From: CAZSLZ01 sp964607865
Lineage (GTDB): Bacteria; Vulcanimicrobiota; JAJTBE01; CAZSLZ01
NCBI GenBank assembly: GCA_964607865.1
Contig: CAZSLZ010000042.1
Span: 1 to 21,402 of the forward strand
Reading direction: 5' to 3'
DNA length: 21,402 bases
Numbering within the stretch: position 1 is the stretch's first letter; each line of letters begins with the position of its first letter. Under the pieces are notes generated by a model. The model had not been told where the DNA came from and did no database searches. It saw nothing but the letters and a program-made list of their open reading frames with translations. Below are positions 7,300 to 14,206 of this stretch, piece by piece. The translations under genes and the position numbers were made by a program.

Positions 7300-7780
7300 T
7301 TTTATCAGCCATGAAATTCTTTATCTCAGATGAAACATAACTGCCAAATTCCTGTTCATTATGAACCAATTCCCATATCCGGGGCAGTATCTTCCATTCC
7401 CCCTGTTTACCGTCTTTAAAACCCACAATTACCAGAGTTTGATACTCCAATTTATAATCTTCCTTAAAATGAAGGTTTTGTTCTTTATCATAATTTACAA
7501 TCTTCCACTCCAATTTTCCTGTTTCAAGATCATCAGCAAACTCTTCTTTAACCGTCTTATCTGTCAAATTTTCTATTTTTATACAGGTAGGGCAACGTTT
7601 ATCTCCACAAAAATAATATAGAATATAATTATCTGCTTTGATATTTTCCTTTGTCGGTGCGGGTTTGCTGGCTTCTACTGTATTTGAAGACGTGTTTTTT
7701 GTTTCTTTTGCAACAAGATAAAACATACTGACTGCAACAAAAATTATTAATACAATTGTAATTATTTTTTTTCCATTCAT
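7292..7780 (-). CDS. ArsF-family membrane-anchored thioredoxin-like protein
   Basis: 162 residues; GGAGG stands 7 bases before the ATG. Residues 4-24 form an N-terminal membrane anchor or uncleaved signal, followed by a Ser/Thr/Pro linker and a thioredoxin-like domain. The domain opens with a strand, LYYFCGDKRCPTCIKIENLT: the CPTC redox motif sits after a beta strand and has a further Cys just before it (CGDKRCPTC). WKIVNYDKEQN and LVIVGFKDGKQGEWKILPRIWELV follow. This matches proteins annotated as ArsF, described with ArsE and ArsG in organoarsenical resistance and said to be a nitrophenyl-arsenical nitroreductase subunit. Placement directly before, and overlapping, an ArsG-like gene supports this. 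A generic role in handing electrons to the CcdA-like partner is the alternative. The active site should face outside the membrane. Confidence 0.75.
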   Translation of the reverse strand: MNGKKIITIVLIIFVAVSMFYLVAKETKNTSSNTVEASKPAPTKENIKADNYILYYFCGDKRCPTCIKIENLTDKTVKEEFADDLETGKLEWKIVNYDKEQNLHFKEDYKLEYQTLVIVGFKDGKQGEWKILPRIWELVHNEQEFGSYVSSEIKNFMADKNE

Positions 7781-7809
7781 AAATATACCTCCAAAATTTT
7801 TTCAGTTTT

Positions 7810-8046
7810 TTATGCCAGCATTTTTTTAAGTTCTTCGGTAGCTGGAACTTTACCGGCAACCTTGACTTCGCCATCAACAACGAGAGCCGGGGTCATCATA
7901 ACTCCGAAGCTCATAATCTGGTTGATATCCGTTACTTTCTCGATTTGATATTCAATTCCAATCTCTTTTGCCGCTTTTTCAGCCGATTCTGCCAGTTTTT
8001 TACATTTGGGGCAACCTGTGCCCAGAATTAATATAGTTTTCATCAT
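7810..8046 (-). CDS. Small thioredoxin-family protein (CPKC)
   Basis: 78 residues; AAAGGA stands 6 bases before the first of two adjacent ATGs. This is the minimal redox-active thioredoxin/glutaredoxin-like type (TM0996/MTH895 group): ILILGTGCPKCKKL with the CPKC active site near residue 14, MTPALVVDGEVKVAGKVP with the conserved cis-Pro, and a final helix. It is cytoplasmic. It lies between the permease gene (27-base gap) and the ArsF-like gene (29-base gap), so it probably supplies electrons to the membrane redox partners or reduces the transported compound. Small thioredoxins of this type often accompany ArsP/UPF0718 permeases. Its place in the order thioredoxin-ArsF-ArsG also resembles the arsEFG arrangement as I recall it. 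Confidence 0.9.
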   Translation of the reverse strand: MMKTILILGTGCPKCKKLAESAEKAAKEIGIEYQIEKVTDINQIMSFGVMMTPALVVDGEVKVAGKVPATEELKKMLA

Positions 8047-8073
8047 TAATATTCCTTTCAGATTTTAATTTTA

Positions 8074-9267
8074 TCAAAAGAATTTTCCATATATCATTCC
8101 TGATATTGTTGCCATAACCACAACCAGGCTTACATAAACAACCGTCTTTTTTGTCCCCATAACCCCTCTTATTACCAACATGTTAGGTAACGACAATGCC
8201 GGGCCTGCAAGCAAAAGCCCCAAAGCTGGGCCTTTGCCCATTCCTGCCCCCATCAGACCTTGAAGTATGGGAACCTCCGTAAGGGTGGCAAAATACATGA
8301 ATGCCCCGGAAATTGAAGCAAAGAAATTCGCCCATAATGAATTACCACCTACAAGACTTGCGACCCAGCTTGAAGGAATTATTCCATTATCTGTATTTGG
8401 CCTGCCCAGCAGAAAACCTGCCACCATTACGCCGGCAAATAATAACGGCATAATCTGTTTGGTGAATTCCCAGGTCTGAGATACCCATTCTTTCATTTCT
8501 TTCTTTGTAAACCATAAATAAAGAACTATCGCAAGAATTACCGCAAATACAGCTGTAAGGTACCAGTGAATATCGTAAACATTTATCCAGAATTCAACCA
8601 TTTTATTGTTTGCGGCATCAGCAGTAGAAACTTCAGGTTTGCTCCAGGAAGCAAAAATAAGGATTCCTACCATTGAAAAGAAGTATATAATATATTGCCA
8701 TAAACTCCTTTTATCTTCAGGAACTGGCATTTTGGCAAACCCTTCCTGCCTCTGGCCTTCTTCTTTTCCAAAAATCAACTGCATTAATAACCCGATAACA
8801 ACAGAAAACAATACAGCCCCAACAGCCCGGGCTACCCCCATTGATGCTCCCAGTATTCTTGCAGTCAGAATAATTGCAAGCACATTAATTGCCGGCCCGG
8901 AATACAGAAATGCAATTGCCGGCCCCAGCCCTGCGCCTCTTTTGTATATTCCTGCAAATAAAGGCAAAACCGTGCAGGAACAAACTGCAAGTATAGCGCC
9001 GGATACAGCTGCCACTGAATAGGCAATCCATTTTTTTGCCTTTGCTCCCAGATATTTTAAGACCGATGCCTGGCTTACAAATACGCCAATGGCCCCGGCA
9101 ATGAAAAACGCCGGAACCAGGCAGAACAGAACATGCTTTTGAGCATAGTCATTAAGAAGAATAAACGATTCTAATACCGCTTTTTGGAAATTCGGGTTAA
9201 AAACCGGAATGAAATATGCGAAAAGAAATACGCCCAATATCCATAAAAATTTCTTATATTCTTTCAT
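8074..9267 (-). CDS. ArsP-type permease (UPF0718/DUF318 family)
   Basis: 397 residues with about eight to ten membrane segments in two halves split by a charged cytoplasmic loop near 190-200 (FGKEEGQRQEG). The N half holds AVCSCTVLPLFAGIYKRGAGLGPAIAFLYSGPAINVLA, whose Cys-x-Cys near a membrane segment is the hallmark of the family. The C half has the mirrored GPALGLLLAGPALSLPNMLVI. Family members include ArsP, which exports trivalent methylarsenic and aromatic arsenicals; others are of unknown use. As the first gene of the minus-strand unit followed by CPKC thioredoxin, ArsF-like and ArsG-like genes, export of thiol-reactive arsenicals is the best guess. The start codon has GAGG 12 bases upstream, rather far. 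No arsR-type regulator gene is present in the window. Confidence 0.85.
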   Translation of the reverse strand: MKEYKKFLWILGVFLFAYFIPVFNPNFQKAVLESFILLNDYAQKHVLFCLVPAFFIAGAIGVFVSQASVLKYLGAKAKKWIAYSVAAVSGAILAVCSCTVLPLFAGIYKRGAGLGPAIAFLYSGPAINVLAIILTARILGASMGVARAVGAVLFSVVIGLLMQLIFGKEEGQRQEGFAKMPVPEDKRSLWQYIIYFFSMVGILIFASWSKPEVSTADAANNKMVEFWINVYDIHWYLTAVFAVILAIVLYLWFTKKEMKEWVSQTWEFTKQIMPLLFAGVMVAGFLLGRPNTDNGIIPSSWVASLVGGNSLWANFFASISGAFMYFATLTEVPILQGLMGAGMGKGPALGLLLAGPALSLPNMLVIRGVMGTKKTVVYVSLVVVMATISGMIYGKFF

Positions 9268-9309
9268 TATCGTCCACTACCTCAAGAATTTTTATTTTCA
9301 TATTTTCAT

Positions 9310-9321
9310 ATTTACGTAAAT
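9310..9321. promoter_or_regulatory. Perfect 12-bp dyad upstream of the permease unit
   Basis: ATTTACGTAAAT is a perfect palindrome 43 bases before the permease start codon. A possible minus-strand promoter lies just upstream: TTGAGA (9360-9365), 16 bases, TATTAA (9338-9343). The dyad would then fall about 10-20 bases after the transcription start, a usual place for a repressor site. The promoter boxes are weak and the regulator unknown. Confidence 0.35.
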
Positions 9322-9491
9322 TGGAAAATATCCTTTTTTAATAATGAAAATCATAAAGTTCTCAAACAGAAAAAAGAATTGTTGTAATATCTGATGTGAT
9401 GAATTTTCTGCTATATTATTTTACTTTATCGCAAACGACACATTCCTGATTCTCAATTGCGGTGGCAATATCAATCAGATTCGGGTTTTTA

Positions 9492-10739
9492 TCAACCCAA
9501 CCGGTTTACTTCGTTGCGGTGCGACCGTGCCATTGCCCGGTTCACTCCCAGCCCCGAGGGCCCCCTGGTCAGGCGGGTCAGCATCAGCGAAGCACGGCCC
9601 ACGGTAAATTCACCATATTTATTATTAATATGATCCATAGCTTTGACCAGCCTCTCTTTTTTTAAAATCTCCGGTAAAAAACTCAATTGATGAGCGCCCT
9701 TGGAAAGCTCGCTGATAGAAACCCTGATATGACGAATCTTGCCATAATATTCAAAACCTTCAATAATCTCCCGCGCCACTTTATATATCTCAAATCCGTC
9801 GTCGGTCCATTTTTTCAACGCCCGCTGTTTGCCAAAATGGATAAAATCCGATGAAGCTATGCCCGCGTGAACAATACGGCCCCGGAACTTTTCCGCCCTG
9901 AGCCTGCGCCCTACCTGTTCGCTTAAACGCAGAAGGGTACTGAAAATCTCACCTGCATCAGCAGTATCTTTGGGCAATGTATAAGAATGCCCCATACTTT
10001 TGGGCTCAGGTATTTCATAATAAGGCATCACCGGAGATTCATCGATACCATTGCCCATGTCATGAAGCCAGAAACCCAGCTTCCCGAACCGCTTCGCCAA
10101 AATTTCCACCGGGGTATTTCCCAGCTTTTCCACAGTATCAATGCCTATTTTCAGCAAATTTCTCCGGGTTCTGCTGCCAATCCCGCAAAGATCCTCCAGT
10201 TCAATACTTTTCAATAATGCAGGTATATCTTCTTTTCTTACAACCACCAAGCCATCAGGCTTTTTCATATCCGATGCCAACTTCGCCAATAATTTATTGG
10301 GAGCAATGCCCACCGAGCATGTGAGCCACTCCCCCACCTCTCTTTTAATGGCTGATTTGACGGCGTAAGCTACCCTGATGGCATTCTCGAAGGTTTCCAT
10401 GGTAGGGGTTACATCCAGAAATGCCTCGTCGATACTGAACACCTCTAAGAGAGGAGTGAAACGGCGAAAAATTCGTAATATACGGTCTGTGGTTGTGGCA
10501 TATTTGTGAAAATCTCCCTGCACCAGAATCATGTCGGGACAAATCCTTTTCACTTCAAACAGGCTCATACCCGATTTAACGCCCCGCCTTTTGGCTTCAA
10601 CAGATGCAGCAGCCACCACGGTTCGGCCGTCGCTGGGCCCGCCCACACCCACAGGCTTGCCTCTTAATTTGGGGTTCGCCTGTTGCTCTACCGATGCAAA
10701 ATAAGAATTCATATCGATATGCATAATTACCCGGTCCAT
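9492..10739 (-). CDS. dinB: Y-family DNA polymerase IV (DinB)
   Basis: 415 residues from the ATG at 10739. The frame extends 29 codons further, but this ATG has GGGAG 7 bases upstream, fits the family start (MDRVIMHIDMNSYFASVE) and leaves room for the promoter. The catalytic acids are Asp9 and Asp104/Glu105 (in FSIDEAFLD); Phe14 after Tyr13 is the steric gate against ribonucleotides. Palm, fingers and thumb are complete (helix-hairpin-helix LCGIGSRTRRNLLKIGI), followed by the little-finger domain. QLSFL near residue 350 is a plausible beta-clamp binding motif, followed by a C-terminal tail AMDHINNKYGEFTVGRASLM as in Gram-positive-type DinB/UvrX proteins. It copies past damaged bases at low fidelity. 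A dyad in its promoter suggests it is repressed and induced by damage. Confidence 0.95.
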   Translation of the reverse strand: MDRVIMHIDMNSYFASVEQQANPKLRGKPVGVGGPSDGRTVVAAASVEAKRRGVKSGMSLFEVKRICPDMILVQGDFHKYATTTDRILRIFRRFTPLLEVFSIDEAFLDVTPTMETFENAIRVAYAVKSAIKREVGEWLTCSVGIAPNKLLAKLASDMKKPDGLVVVRKEDIPALLKSIELEDLCGIGSRTRRNLLKIGIDTVEKLGNTPVEILAKRFGKLGFWLHDMGNGIDESPVMPYYEIPEPKSMGHSYTLPKDTADAGEIFSTLLRLSEQVGRRLRAEKFRGRIVHAGIASSDFIHFGKQRALKKWTDDGFEIYKVAREIIEGFEYYGKIRHIRVSISELSKGAHQLSFLPEILKKERLVKAMDHINNKYGEFTVGRASLMLTRLTRGPSGLGVNRAMARSHRNEVNRLG

Positions 10740-10778
10740 GAAACCACTCCCACACACTTGCATATATTTCCATGTACT

Positions 10779-10807
10779 ATTATAGGATACTTTTGTATCC
10801 TTTTCAA
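10779..10807 (-). promoter_or_regulatory. dinB promoter with embedded operator-like dyad
   Basis: On the minus strand TTGAAA (10802-10807), 17 bases, TATAAT (10779-10784), about 40 bases before the start codon. The spacer from 10785 to 10800 is the inverted repeat GGATAC-AAAA-GTATCC (6-bp arms, 4-base centre). A protein bound there would block RNA polymerase directly. It does not match the E. coli (CTGT-N8-ACAG) or B. subtilis (GAAC-N4-GTTC) LexA boxes. Confidence 0.8.
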
Positions 10808-10838
10808 GAGCCACATATGGTAGCATTAGAAAATAAAC

Positions 10839-10853
10839 TCAACAAACTGTTGA
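10839..10853. promoter_or_regulatory. Second dyad between dinB and the zinc-ribbon gene
   Basis: TCAACA-AAC-TGTTGA, a perfect 6-bp inverted repeat with a 3-base centre, lies between the two divergent promoters. It may be a regulator site; nothing more can be said. Confidence 0.3.
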
Positions 10854-10880
10854 TTGAATTAAAAGTAAAGGATTTTTTTA

Positions 10881-10907
10881 TTGCCCGGGGAAAAATTATG
10901 CTAAAAT
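10881..10907 (+). promoter_or_regulatory. Possible promoter of the zinc-ribbon gene
   Basis: TTGCCC (10881-10886), a short 15-base spacer, and TAAAAT (10902-10907) preceded by TG as in extended -10 promoters. The start codon is 23 bases downstream. Confidence 0.4.
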
Positions 10908-10930
10908 TGTAATATTTGGAGGAGAATACT

Positions 10931-11284
10931 ATGAAGTGCCCCCGGGATCTTACCCAGTTGACAGAGGAAGTCTTCTGCGGTGTGGAAATTGACAGTTGCG
11001 GTTATTGCGACGGAACCTGGCTGGATAAAGGTGAAATGGCCAAAATTGTGGGTTTGGAAGAAGATATATCCGGAGGCGAAGAGGTAAGCCCCGAAGATTT
11101 AAAAGACAGAACCGATGGCGAACTTTTTGGTTGCCCCCGGTGTAACAATGTTAAGATGAAACCTTTTGACTATTCTTATAAAAAACATGTAATTATAGAT
11201 GTCTGCCCCGCCTGCGGTGGAATCTGGCTTGATGGAAGCGAGCTTAAAGAAGTTGTAAAGGCAGCCTACGAGGAATCCATGTAA
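10931..11284 (+). CDS. Double TFIIB-type zinc-ribbon protein
   Basis: 117 residues from the ATG at 10931, which has GGAGGAGA just upstream; the longer frame from the TTG at 10916 would start inside that ribosome binding site. Two zf-TFIIB modules are visible. The first is CPRD...SCGYCDGTWLDKGEMAKI; its second ligand position is Asp instead of Cys, a variant also seen in relatives. The second is complete: CPRCNN...DVCPACGGIWLDGSELKEVV. An acidic linker joins them. These small cytoplasmic proteins are widespread and poorly characterised; nucleic-acid or protein binding is assumed from the fold. It is divergent from dinB. Confidence 0.9.
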   Translation: MKCPRDLTQLTEEVFCGVEIDSCGYCDGTWLDKGEMAKIVGLEEDISGGEEVSPEDLKDRTDGELFGCPRCNNVKMKPFDYSYKKHVIIDVCPACGGIWLDGSELKEVVKAAYEESM

Positions 11285-11287
11285 AAC

Positions 11288-11311
11288 AAAAAAGGCTTAT
11301 AAGCCTTTTTT
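11288..11311. terminator. Bidirectional terminator
   Basis: A perfect palindrome: six A, the stem GGCTTA/TAAGCC, six T. It works in both directions, ending the zinc-ribbon gene (+) and the small convergent gene at 11335 (-). Confidence 0.85.
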
Positions 11312-11334
11312 GTCCTGCGAGTAGTCTTTGACAA

Positions 11335-11565
11335 TCAAATGTAGGTGTCCAGGGGGCCTGAAATATCAAGTTCGATTCCTCTCTTCCCGGTACTGGAAGG
11401 TTTAAATACATCTCTTGGTTCAAATATTTTCTGGGAATTTTCTGTAAAGTTTTTTAATGCATGTCTTTTAGTGACAACATCTTCCCGGGGCTTATCATAG
11501 TCGCGTTGCAAGTTCTTCATCATGGTTTCCAATCGATAATTTGGGTCGTCAACTGGTTTAAACAT
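11335..11565 (-). CDS. Small protein of unknown function
   Basis: 76 residues from the ATG at 11565, placed 8 bases after GGGGG (11573-11579 region); the TTG two codons earlier is too close to that site. It is polar and charged, rich in Lys, Asp and Pro, with no signal peptide or membrane segment. The sequence has a helical middle (YRLETMMKNLQRDYDKPRED) and a C terminus GKRGIELDISGPLDTYI. A TATAAT box stands at 11612-11617 without a good -35. It shares a terminator with the facing zinc-ribbon gene. I do not recognise it. Its codon content and ribosome binding site suggest a real gene. Confidence 0.65.
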   Translation of the reverse strand: MFKPVDDPNYRLETMMKNLQRDYDKPREDVVTKRHALKNFTENSQKIFEPRDVFKPSSTGKRGIELDISGPLDTYI

Positions 11566-11655
11566 CAGCAATACCCCCTATCGTAAACTGATGTTACCTT
11601 GTCCTGTAATTATTATACCTTCTTTAGTGGCAGAAATAAATAACCCATGCTTCTA

Positions 11656-11685
11656 TCAATATTAATACTATAGTATTAATATTGA
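11656..11685. repeat. Perfect 30-bp palindrome
   Basis: TCAATATTAATACTA followed at once by its exact reverse complement, with no spacer. A T-rich run (TTTTTT) follows on the plus strand. It is A/T-rich; it could act as a protein-binding dyad or cruciform, or be the target of a site-specific event. Confidence 0.8.
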
Positions 11686-11760
11686 GGTTTTTTAAGCAGT
11701 TTTTCCACATTTAACCATAATTTGAAAAAAATAAAAATAATTACGACTGATTAGTAATAA

Positions 11761-11883
11761 TTAAGTGGTTATTTGACCAGTAGTTTCGCGGTAGATCCGG
11801 GGGTATTCAAGCTGGAGTTACCGGCGGATTTGCCTGCAGATACTTATCAGCTAAAACTGAAAGTACGAGTTCAGGAAATATAA
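11761..11883 (+). pseudogene. Remnant: C-terminal end of a secreted beta-rich protein
   Basis: This frame is open for 40 codons after a stop at 11758-11760 and has no ATG or ribosome binding site. It reads as the end of a beta-sandwich protein: FAVDPGVFKLELPADLPADT, then YQLKLKVRVQEI and a stop. The 'LPADxPADTYxLxLxV' pattern is typical of the last strands of bacterial surface domains. With no start and an A/T-rich non-coding stretch upstream, it is most likely the tail of a deleted gene. Confidence 0.45.
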
Positions 11884-11958
11884 ATTCATGAAAGAAGGTT
11901 GATTTTTTGCGTTATATAAAACCAAACCAGATTAGAACCTATGTAGGGGGCAAAATAA

Positions 11959-12078
11959 AAAAACATGGAAAAACCCCCGGGTTCGGGTTATGATATAAAA
12001 CTGGACAATAACGAGCAAAAAATTCTGACCGGCGACTATACCAGTTACGTAACATTTTACATTTACCAGGGCCCCTGA
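11959..12078 (+). pseudogene. Remnant: C-terminal end of a WxL-like surface protein
   Basis: An open stretch following a stop at 11956-11958, with an ATG at 11965 but no ribosome binding site. It encodes GYDIKLDNNEQKIL then TGDYTSYVTFYIYQGP and TGA. The last 16 residues align without gaps to the restored C terminus of the gene at 20262-20833 (TGDYTTRVVCTVFQGP; 9 of 16 identical, both ending at the stop). It is therefore probably the tail of a paralogue whose front has been lost. Its TGA abuts the stop of the facing NlpC/P60 gene (TGATCA). Confidence 0.55.
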
Positions 12079-12981
12079 TCAGTCCATAATCCTGCGGGCT
12101 CCCAGATATCTGTCAAACAGTCCCGATGAATGAAAGGACTCCTGAACTACCCCGCCGGATCTTGATGCATGAACCACCCAGCCATTGCCCACATATATTC
12201 CCACGTGGGTCGGGGAAGATCCCCGCCCATAGAAAACCAGGTCTCCCAAGGAGAGGTTACTCATTGTTATGGGTTTGCCAAATTCAAATTGCTGATCTGC
12301 ATCTCTTGGTATATAATAACCGAAATATCTATAAACCATATAAGCCAGGCCGGAGCAATCTATCCCCCGGACAGTCATCCCCCCCCATAAGTAGGAAGTT
12401 TTCAGAAAATTCTTAGATTTATGGGCAACGTCAACACCTCTTGTTGCTTGGGCGCAGGGAGTTTCATGGGTGATATTGCTGTGGCCGTAAAAAACCCAGC
12501 CTGTTTCACCGGAAGCGGACCTGGCTTTTAACCAGTAAACCGGCTTGTCATACCACTTCTTATTTTTATCTTCCACAAACCCCATATAACGCAAATAGGT
12601 ACCAAAATAGATTTCCTTATAATCATCGGGGGTTTTTAAACTTTTATAAAACCTGGTGTGGGGAGAAGAGATTAAAACCCATTGCCCCCCATCAATATGA
12701 TATTGTGAAATCGGAGTCAATTGCGGAGTTTTTATCCAGCCAGGGTAACCTTTTGCTGTTCGATACTGGCCGGGAACCAATACTCTGGCCCAACCTTTAT
12801 CAGTTTCTAATATTATAACTTTTTCGTTAAAAAGAACCTGGGTTACCAGCTCGGAAGATGAAGACGGGTAGCGGCGCACATCAGCAATGGAGGAGTTTGC
12901 CACTGCTGTTCTTTCCTGAGAAGATACCAGGCCGGTAGAAACCAATAAAAACAGGTTCAAAAACAAAATTAATTTTTTCAT
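12079..12981 (-). CDS. Secreted NlpC/P60 peptidoglycan endopeptidase
   Basis: 300 residues with a signal peptide (KK, hydrophobic stretch LILFLNLFLLVSTGLVSS). Residues 25-90 and about 95-170 are SH3-like domains that would bind the cell wall (VRRYPSSSSELVTQVLFNEKV; WVFYGHSNI). The catalytic NlpC/P60 domain has Cys209 in GIDCSGLAYMVYRYF, His259 in PTHVGIYVGNGWVVHAS and a third polar residue, His271. The layout is like YkfC-type gamma-D-glutamyl-diamino-acid endopeptidases, which cut peptidoglycan stem peptides. It follows the secreted beta-rich gene by 15 bases, so both are likely made from one transcript and exported together. The ribosome binding site is weak. No terminator is visible. Confidence 0.92.
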   Translation of the reverse strand: MKKLILFLNLFLLVSTGLVSSQERTAVANSSIADVRRYPSSSSELVTQVLFNEKVIILETDKGWARVLVPGQYRTAKGYPGWIKTPQLTPISQYHIDGGQWVLISSPHTRFYKSLKTPDDYKEIYFGTYLRYMGFVEDKNKKWYDKPVYWLKARSASGETGWVFYGHSNITHETPCAQATRGVDVAHKSKNFLKTSYLWGGMTVRGIDCSGLAYMVYRYFGYYIPRDADQQFEFGKPITMSNLSLGDLVFYGRGSSPTHVGIYVGNGWVVHASRSGGVVQESFHSSGLFDRYLGARRIMD

Positions 12982-12996
12982 TTATTATTACCAGGC

Positions 12997-14100
12997 TTAA
13001 TCAATATAAAAAACCCAAACTTTCCGGGTGGTGTTACCCGCCTGATCTTCAACGATAAGCTTCGCCTGATGCTTTCCCGGCTTCAAACCTTTAATTTGCG
13101 CCGTCAGAAAATCTGTGGTCTTTTCCTGGCCGGAAATTATTACTTGGCCGTCCAGATACAGACTGATGTTTTCAGGCATTATTATTGAAGCTGGGGTGGA
13201 AAAAACAGCGGTCAGGGTAAAATCTTGGCCGTTTATCCGGGCGCCTGGTTGGGGAAAGACCTCTTTTATGACCGGTGGTGTAGAAGCTACATTTATGGAG
13301 CCGGGATAGATACGATAAGTTGAAAGTTCATTATGGGAAATATGAAAAATTATATAAGCCCTTTTAACATCTGCCCTGGTGAAAGTGTATGTGCTTCGGT
13401 AAATACCCCTGGCTGTTTCCTTTAACTCGATTCCCCTGGCAACACCGGTTATATCCACAGTAACATTCAAGCCGGAAGGGGCTTTTAAAACAAAGTTCAC
13501 AGATTCGCCGATTTTAAAATCAGGATATTTTTTACTTGCTCCCTTTCCCCATTTATGGATACCAGTTATATTGATATCTGTGGGTTTTAGTTGTTCCTCA
13601 TCCAGATTGGGTATCTCCTTATTAATATCCACAGCTTCCAGGGTCCCGATTTTATAATTATCGGGGTTCAGGCGGGCAAAAACCCGGAAACCCGGCTTAA
13701 TTGTTTCCCCTGTGGTTTCCAATCCGTTAATGTAGAATACAGTATCATCAGAAAAATACAATTCATCACCTGTAGAGAGTATAATCTTATGAGGATTAAT
13801 AAAAAGGAGTTCACCGCTTCTATAAAGGCCGTTTATGGTAGATTTCCCGGCGCCATCTCCGGTTATTTTAACTCTGTCACCGGGAAAGACAGACTCTATG
13901 GAAACCTTTAATTCATCTGCAAAAAGGTTCTTCAATGAGGAAGCCCTGGTAATAAAGCCTTCAGTTTTTTTTATTGTCACGTTTTTATTTTTTCGGTCAA
14001 CTTTGACAACCTGCCCCGAAACTTCATAAGCAAATGAAGGGCCAATCGCAAGAATTGTAATAAAAATTATAAATGTAATTATCTTCTGTTTAATATTCAT
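12997..14100 (-). CDS. Secreted beta-rich protein with Ig-like C-terminal domain
   Basis: 367 residues; AGGAG lies about 8 bases before the ATG. A signal peptide ends near SFA-YEVSG. Residues 25-160 contain repeated small beta units (VSGQVVKVDRKNKNVTIKK; DRVKITGDGAG; IILSTGDELYF), similar in style to DUF5666-type OB-like domains. Residues 165-260 look like a second beta domain (VNFVLKAPSGLNVTVDITG). Residues 265-367 form an Ig-like domain (STPPVIKEVFPQPGARINGQDFTL ... LKPGKHQAKLIVEDQAGN). No catalytic motif is visible. It probably sits at the cell surface or wall; pairing with the NlpC/P60 gene 15 bases downstream suggests a cell-wall role. I cannot name the family. Confidence 0.8.
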   Translation of the reverse strand: MNIKQKIITFIIFITILAIGPSFAYEVSGQVVKVDRKNKNVTIKKTEGFITRASSLKNLFADELKVSIESVFPGDRVKITGDGAGKSTINGLYRSGELLFINPHKIILSTGDELYFSDDTVFYINGLETTGETIKPGFRVFARLNPDNYKIGTLEAVDINKEIPNLDEEQLKPTDINITGIHKWGKGASKKYPDFKIGESVNFVLKAPSGLNVTVDITGVARGIELKETARGIYRSTYTFTRADVKRAYIIFHISHNELSTYRIYPGSINVASTPPVIKEVFPQPGARINGQDFTLTAVFSTPASIIMPENISLYLDGQVIISGQEKTTDFLTAQIKGLKPGKHQAKLIVEDQAGNTTRKVWVFYID

Positions 14101-14122
14101 TCAATAGCTCTCCTGGCCAGAT

Positions 14123-14178
14123 ATTATTCGATAAATTTCACCGAATAATTATTCAAGGGAAACTTAAAAAGTTTCCCT
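14123..14178. other. Two stem-loops in the gap upstream of the secreted beta-rich gene
   Basis: ATTATTCG/CGAATAAT (14123-14130 and 14142-14149) and AGGGAAAC/GTTTCCCT (14156-14163 and 14171-14178) are both perfect 8-bp stems. Neither has a T tract after it on the minus strand, so they are not plain terminators. They may stabilise or process the transcript between the hydrolase and secreted-protein genes. Confidence 0.5.
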
Positions 14179-14206
14179 CGCAAGTAAGCTGTTTGTTTAA
14201 AATATA

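Noticed and set aside
8606..9022. 138-codon plus-strand open frame
   Set aside because: Antisense to the ArsP-type permease, whose membrane motifs are clear.
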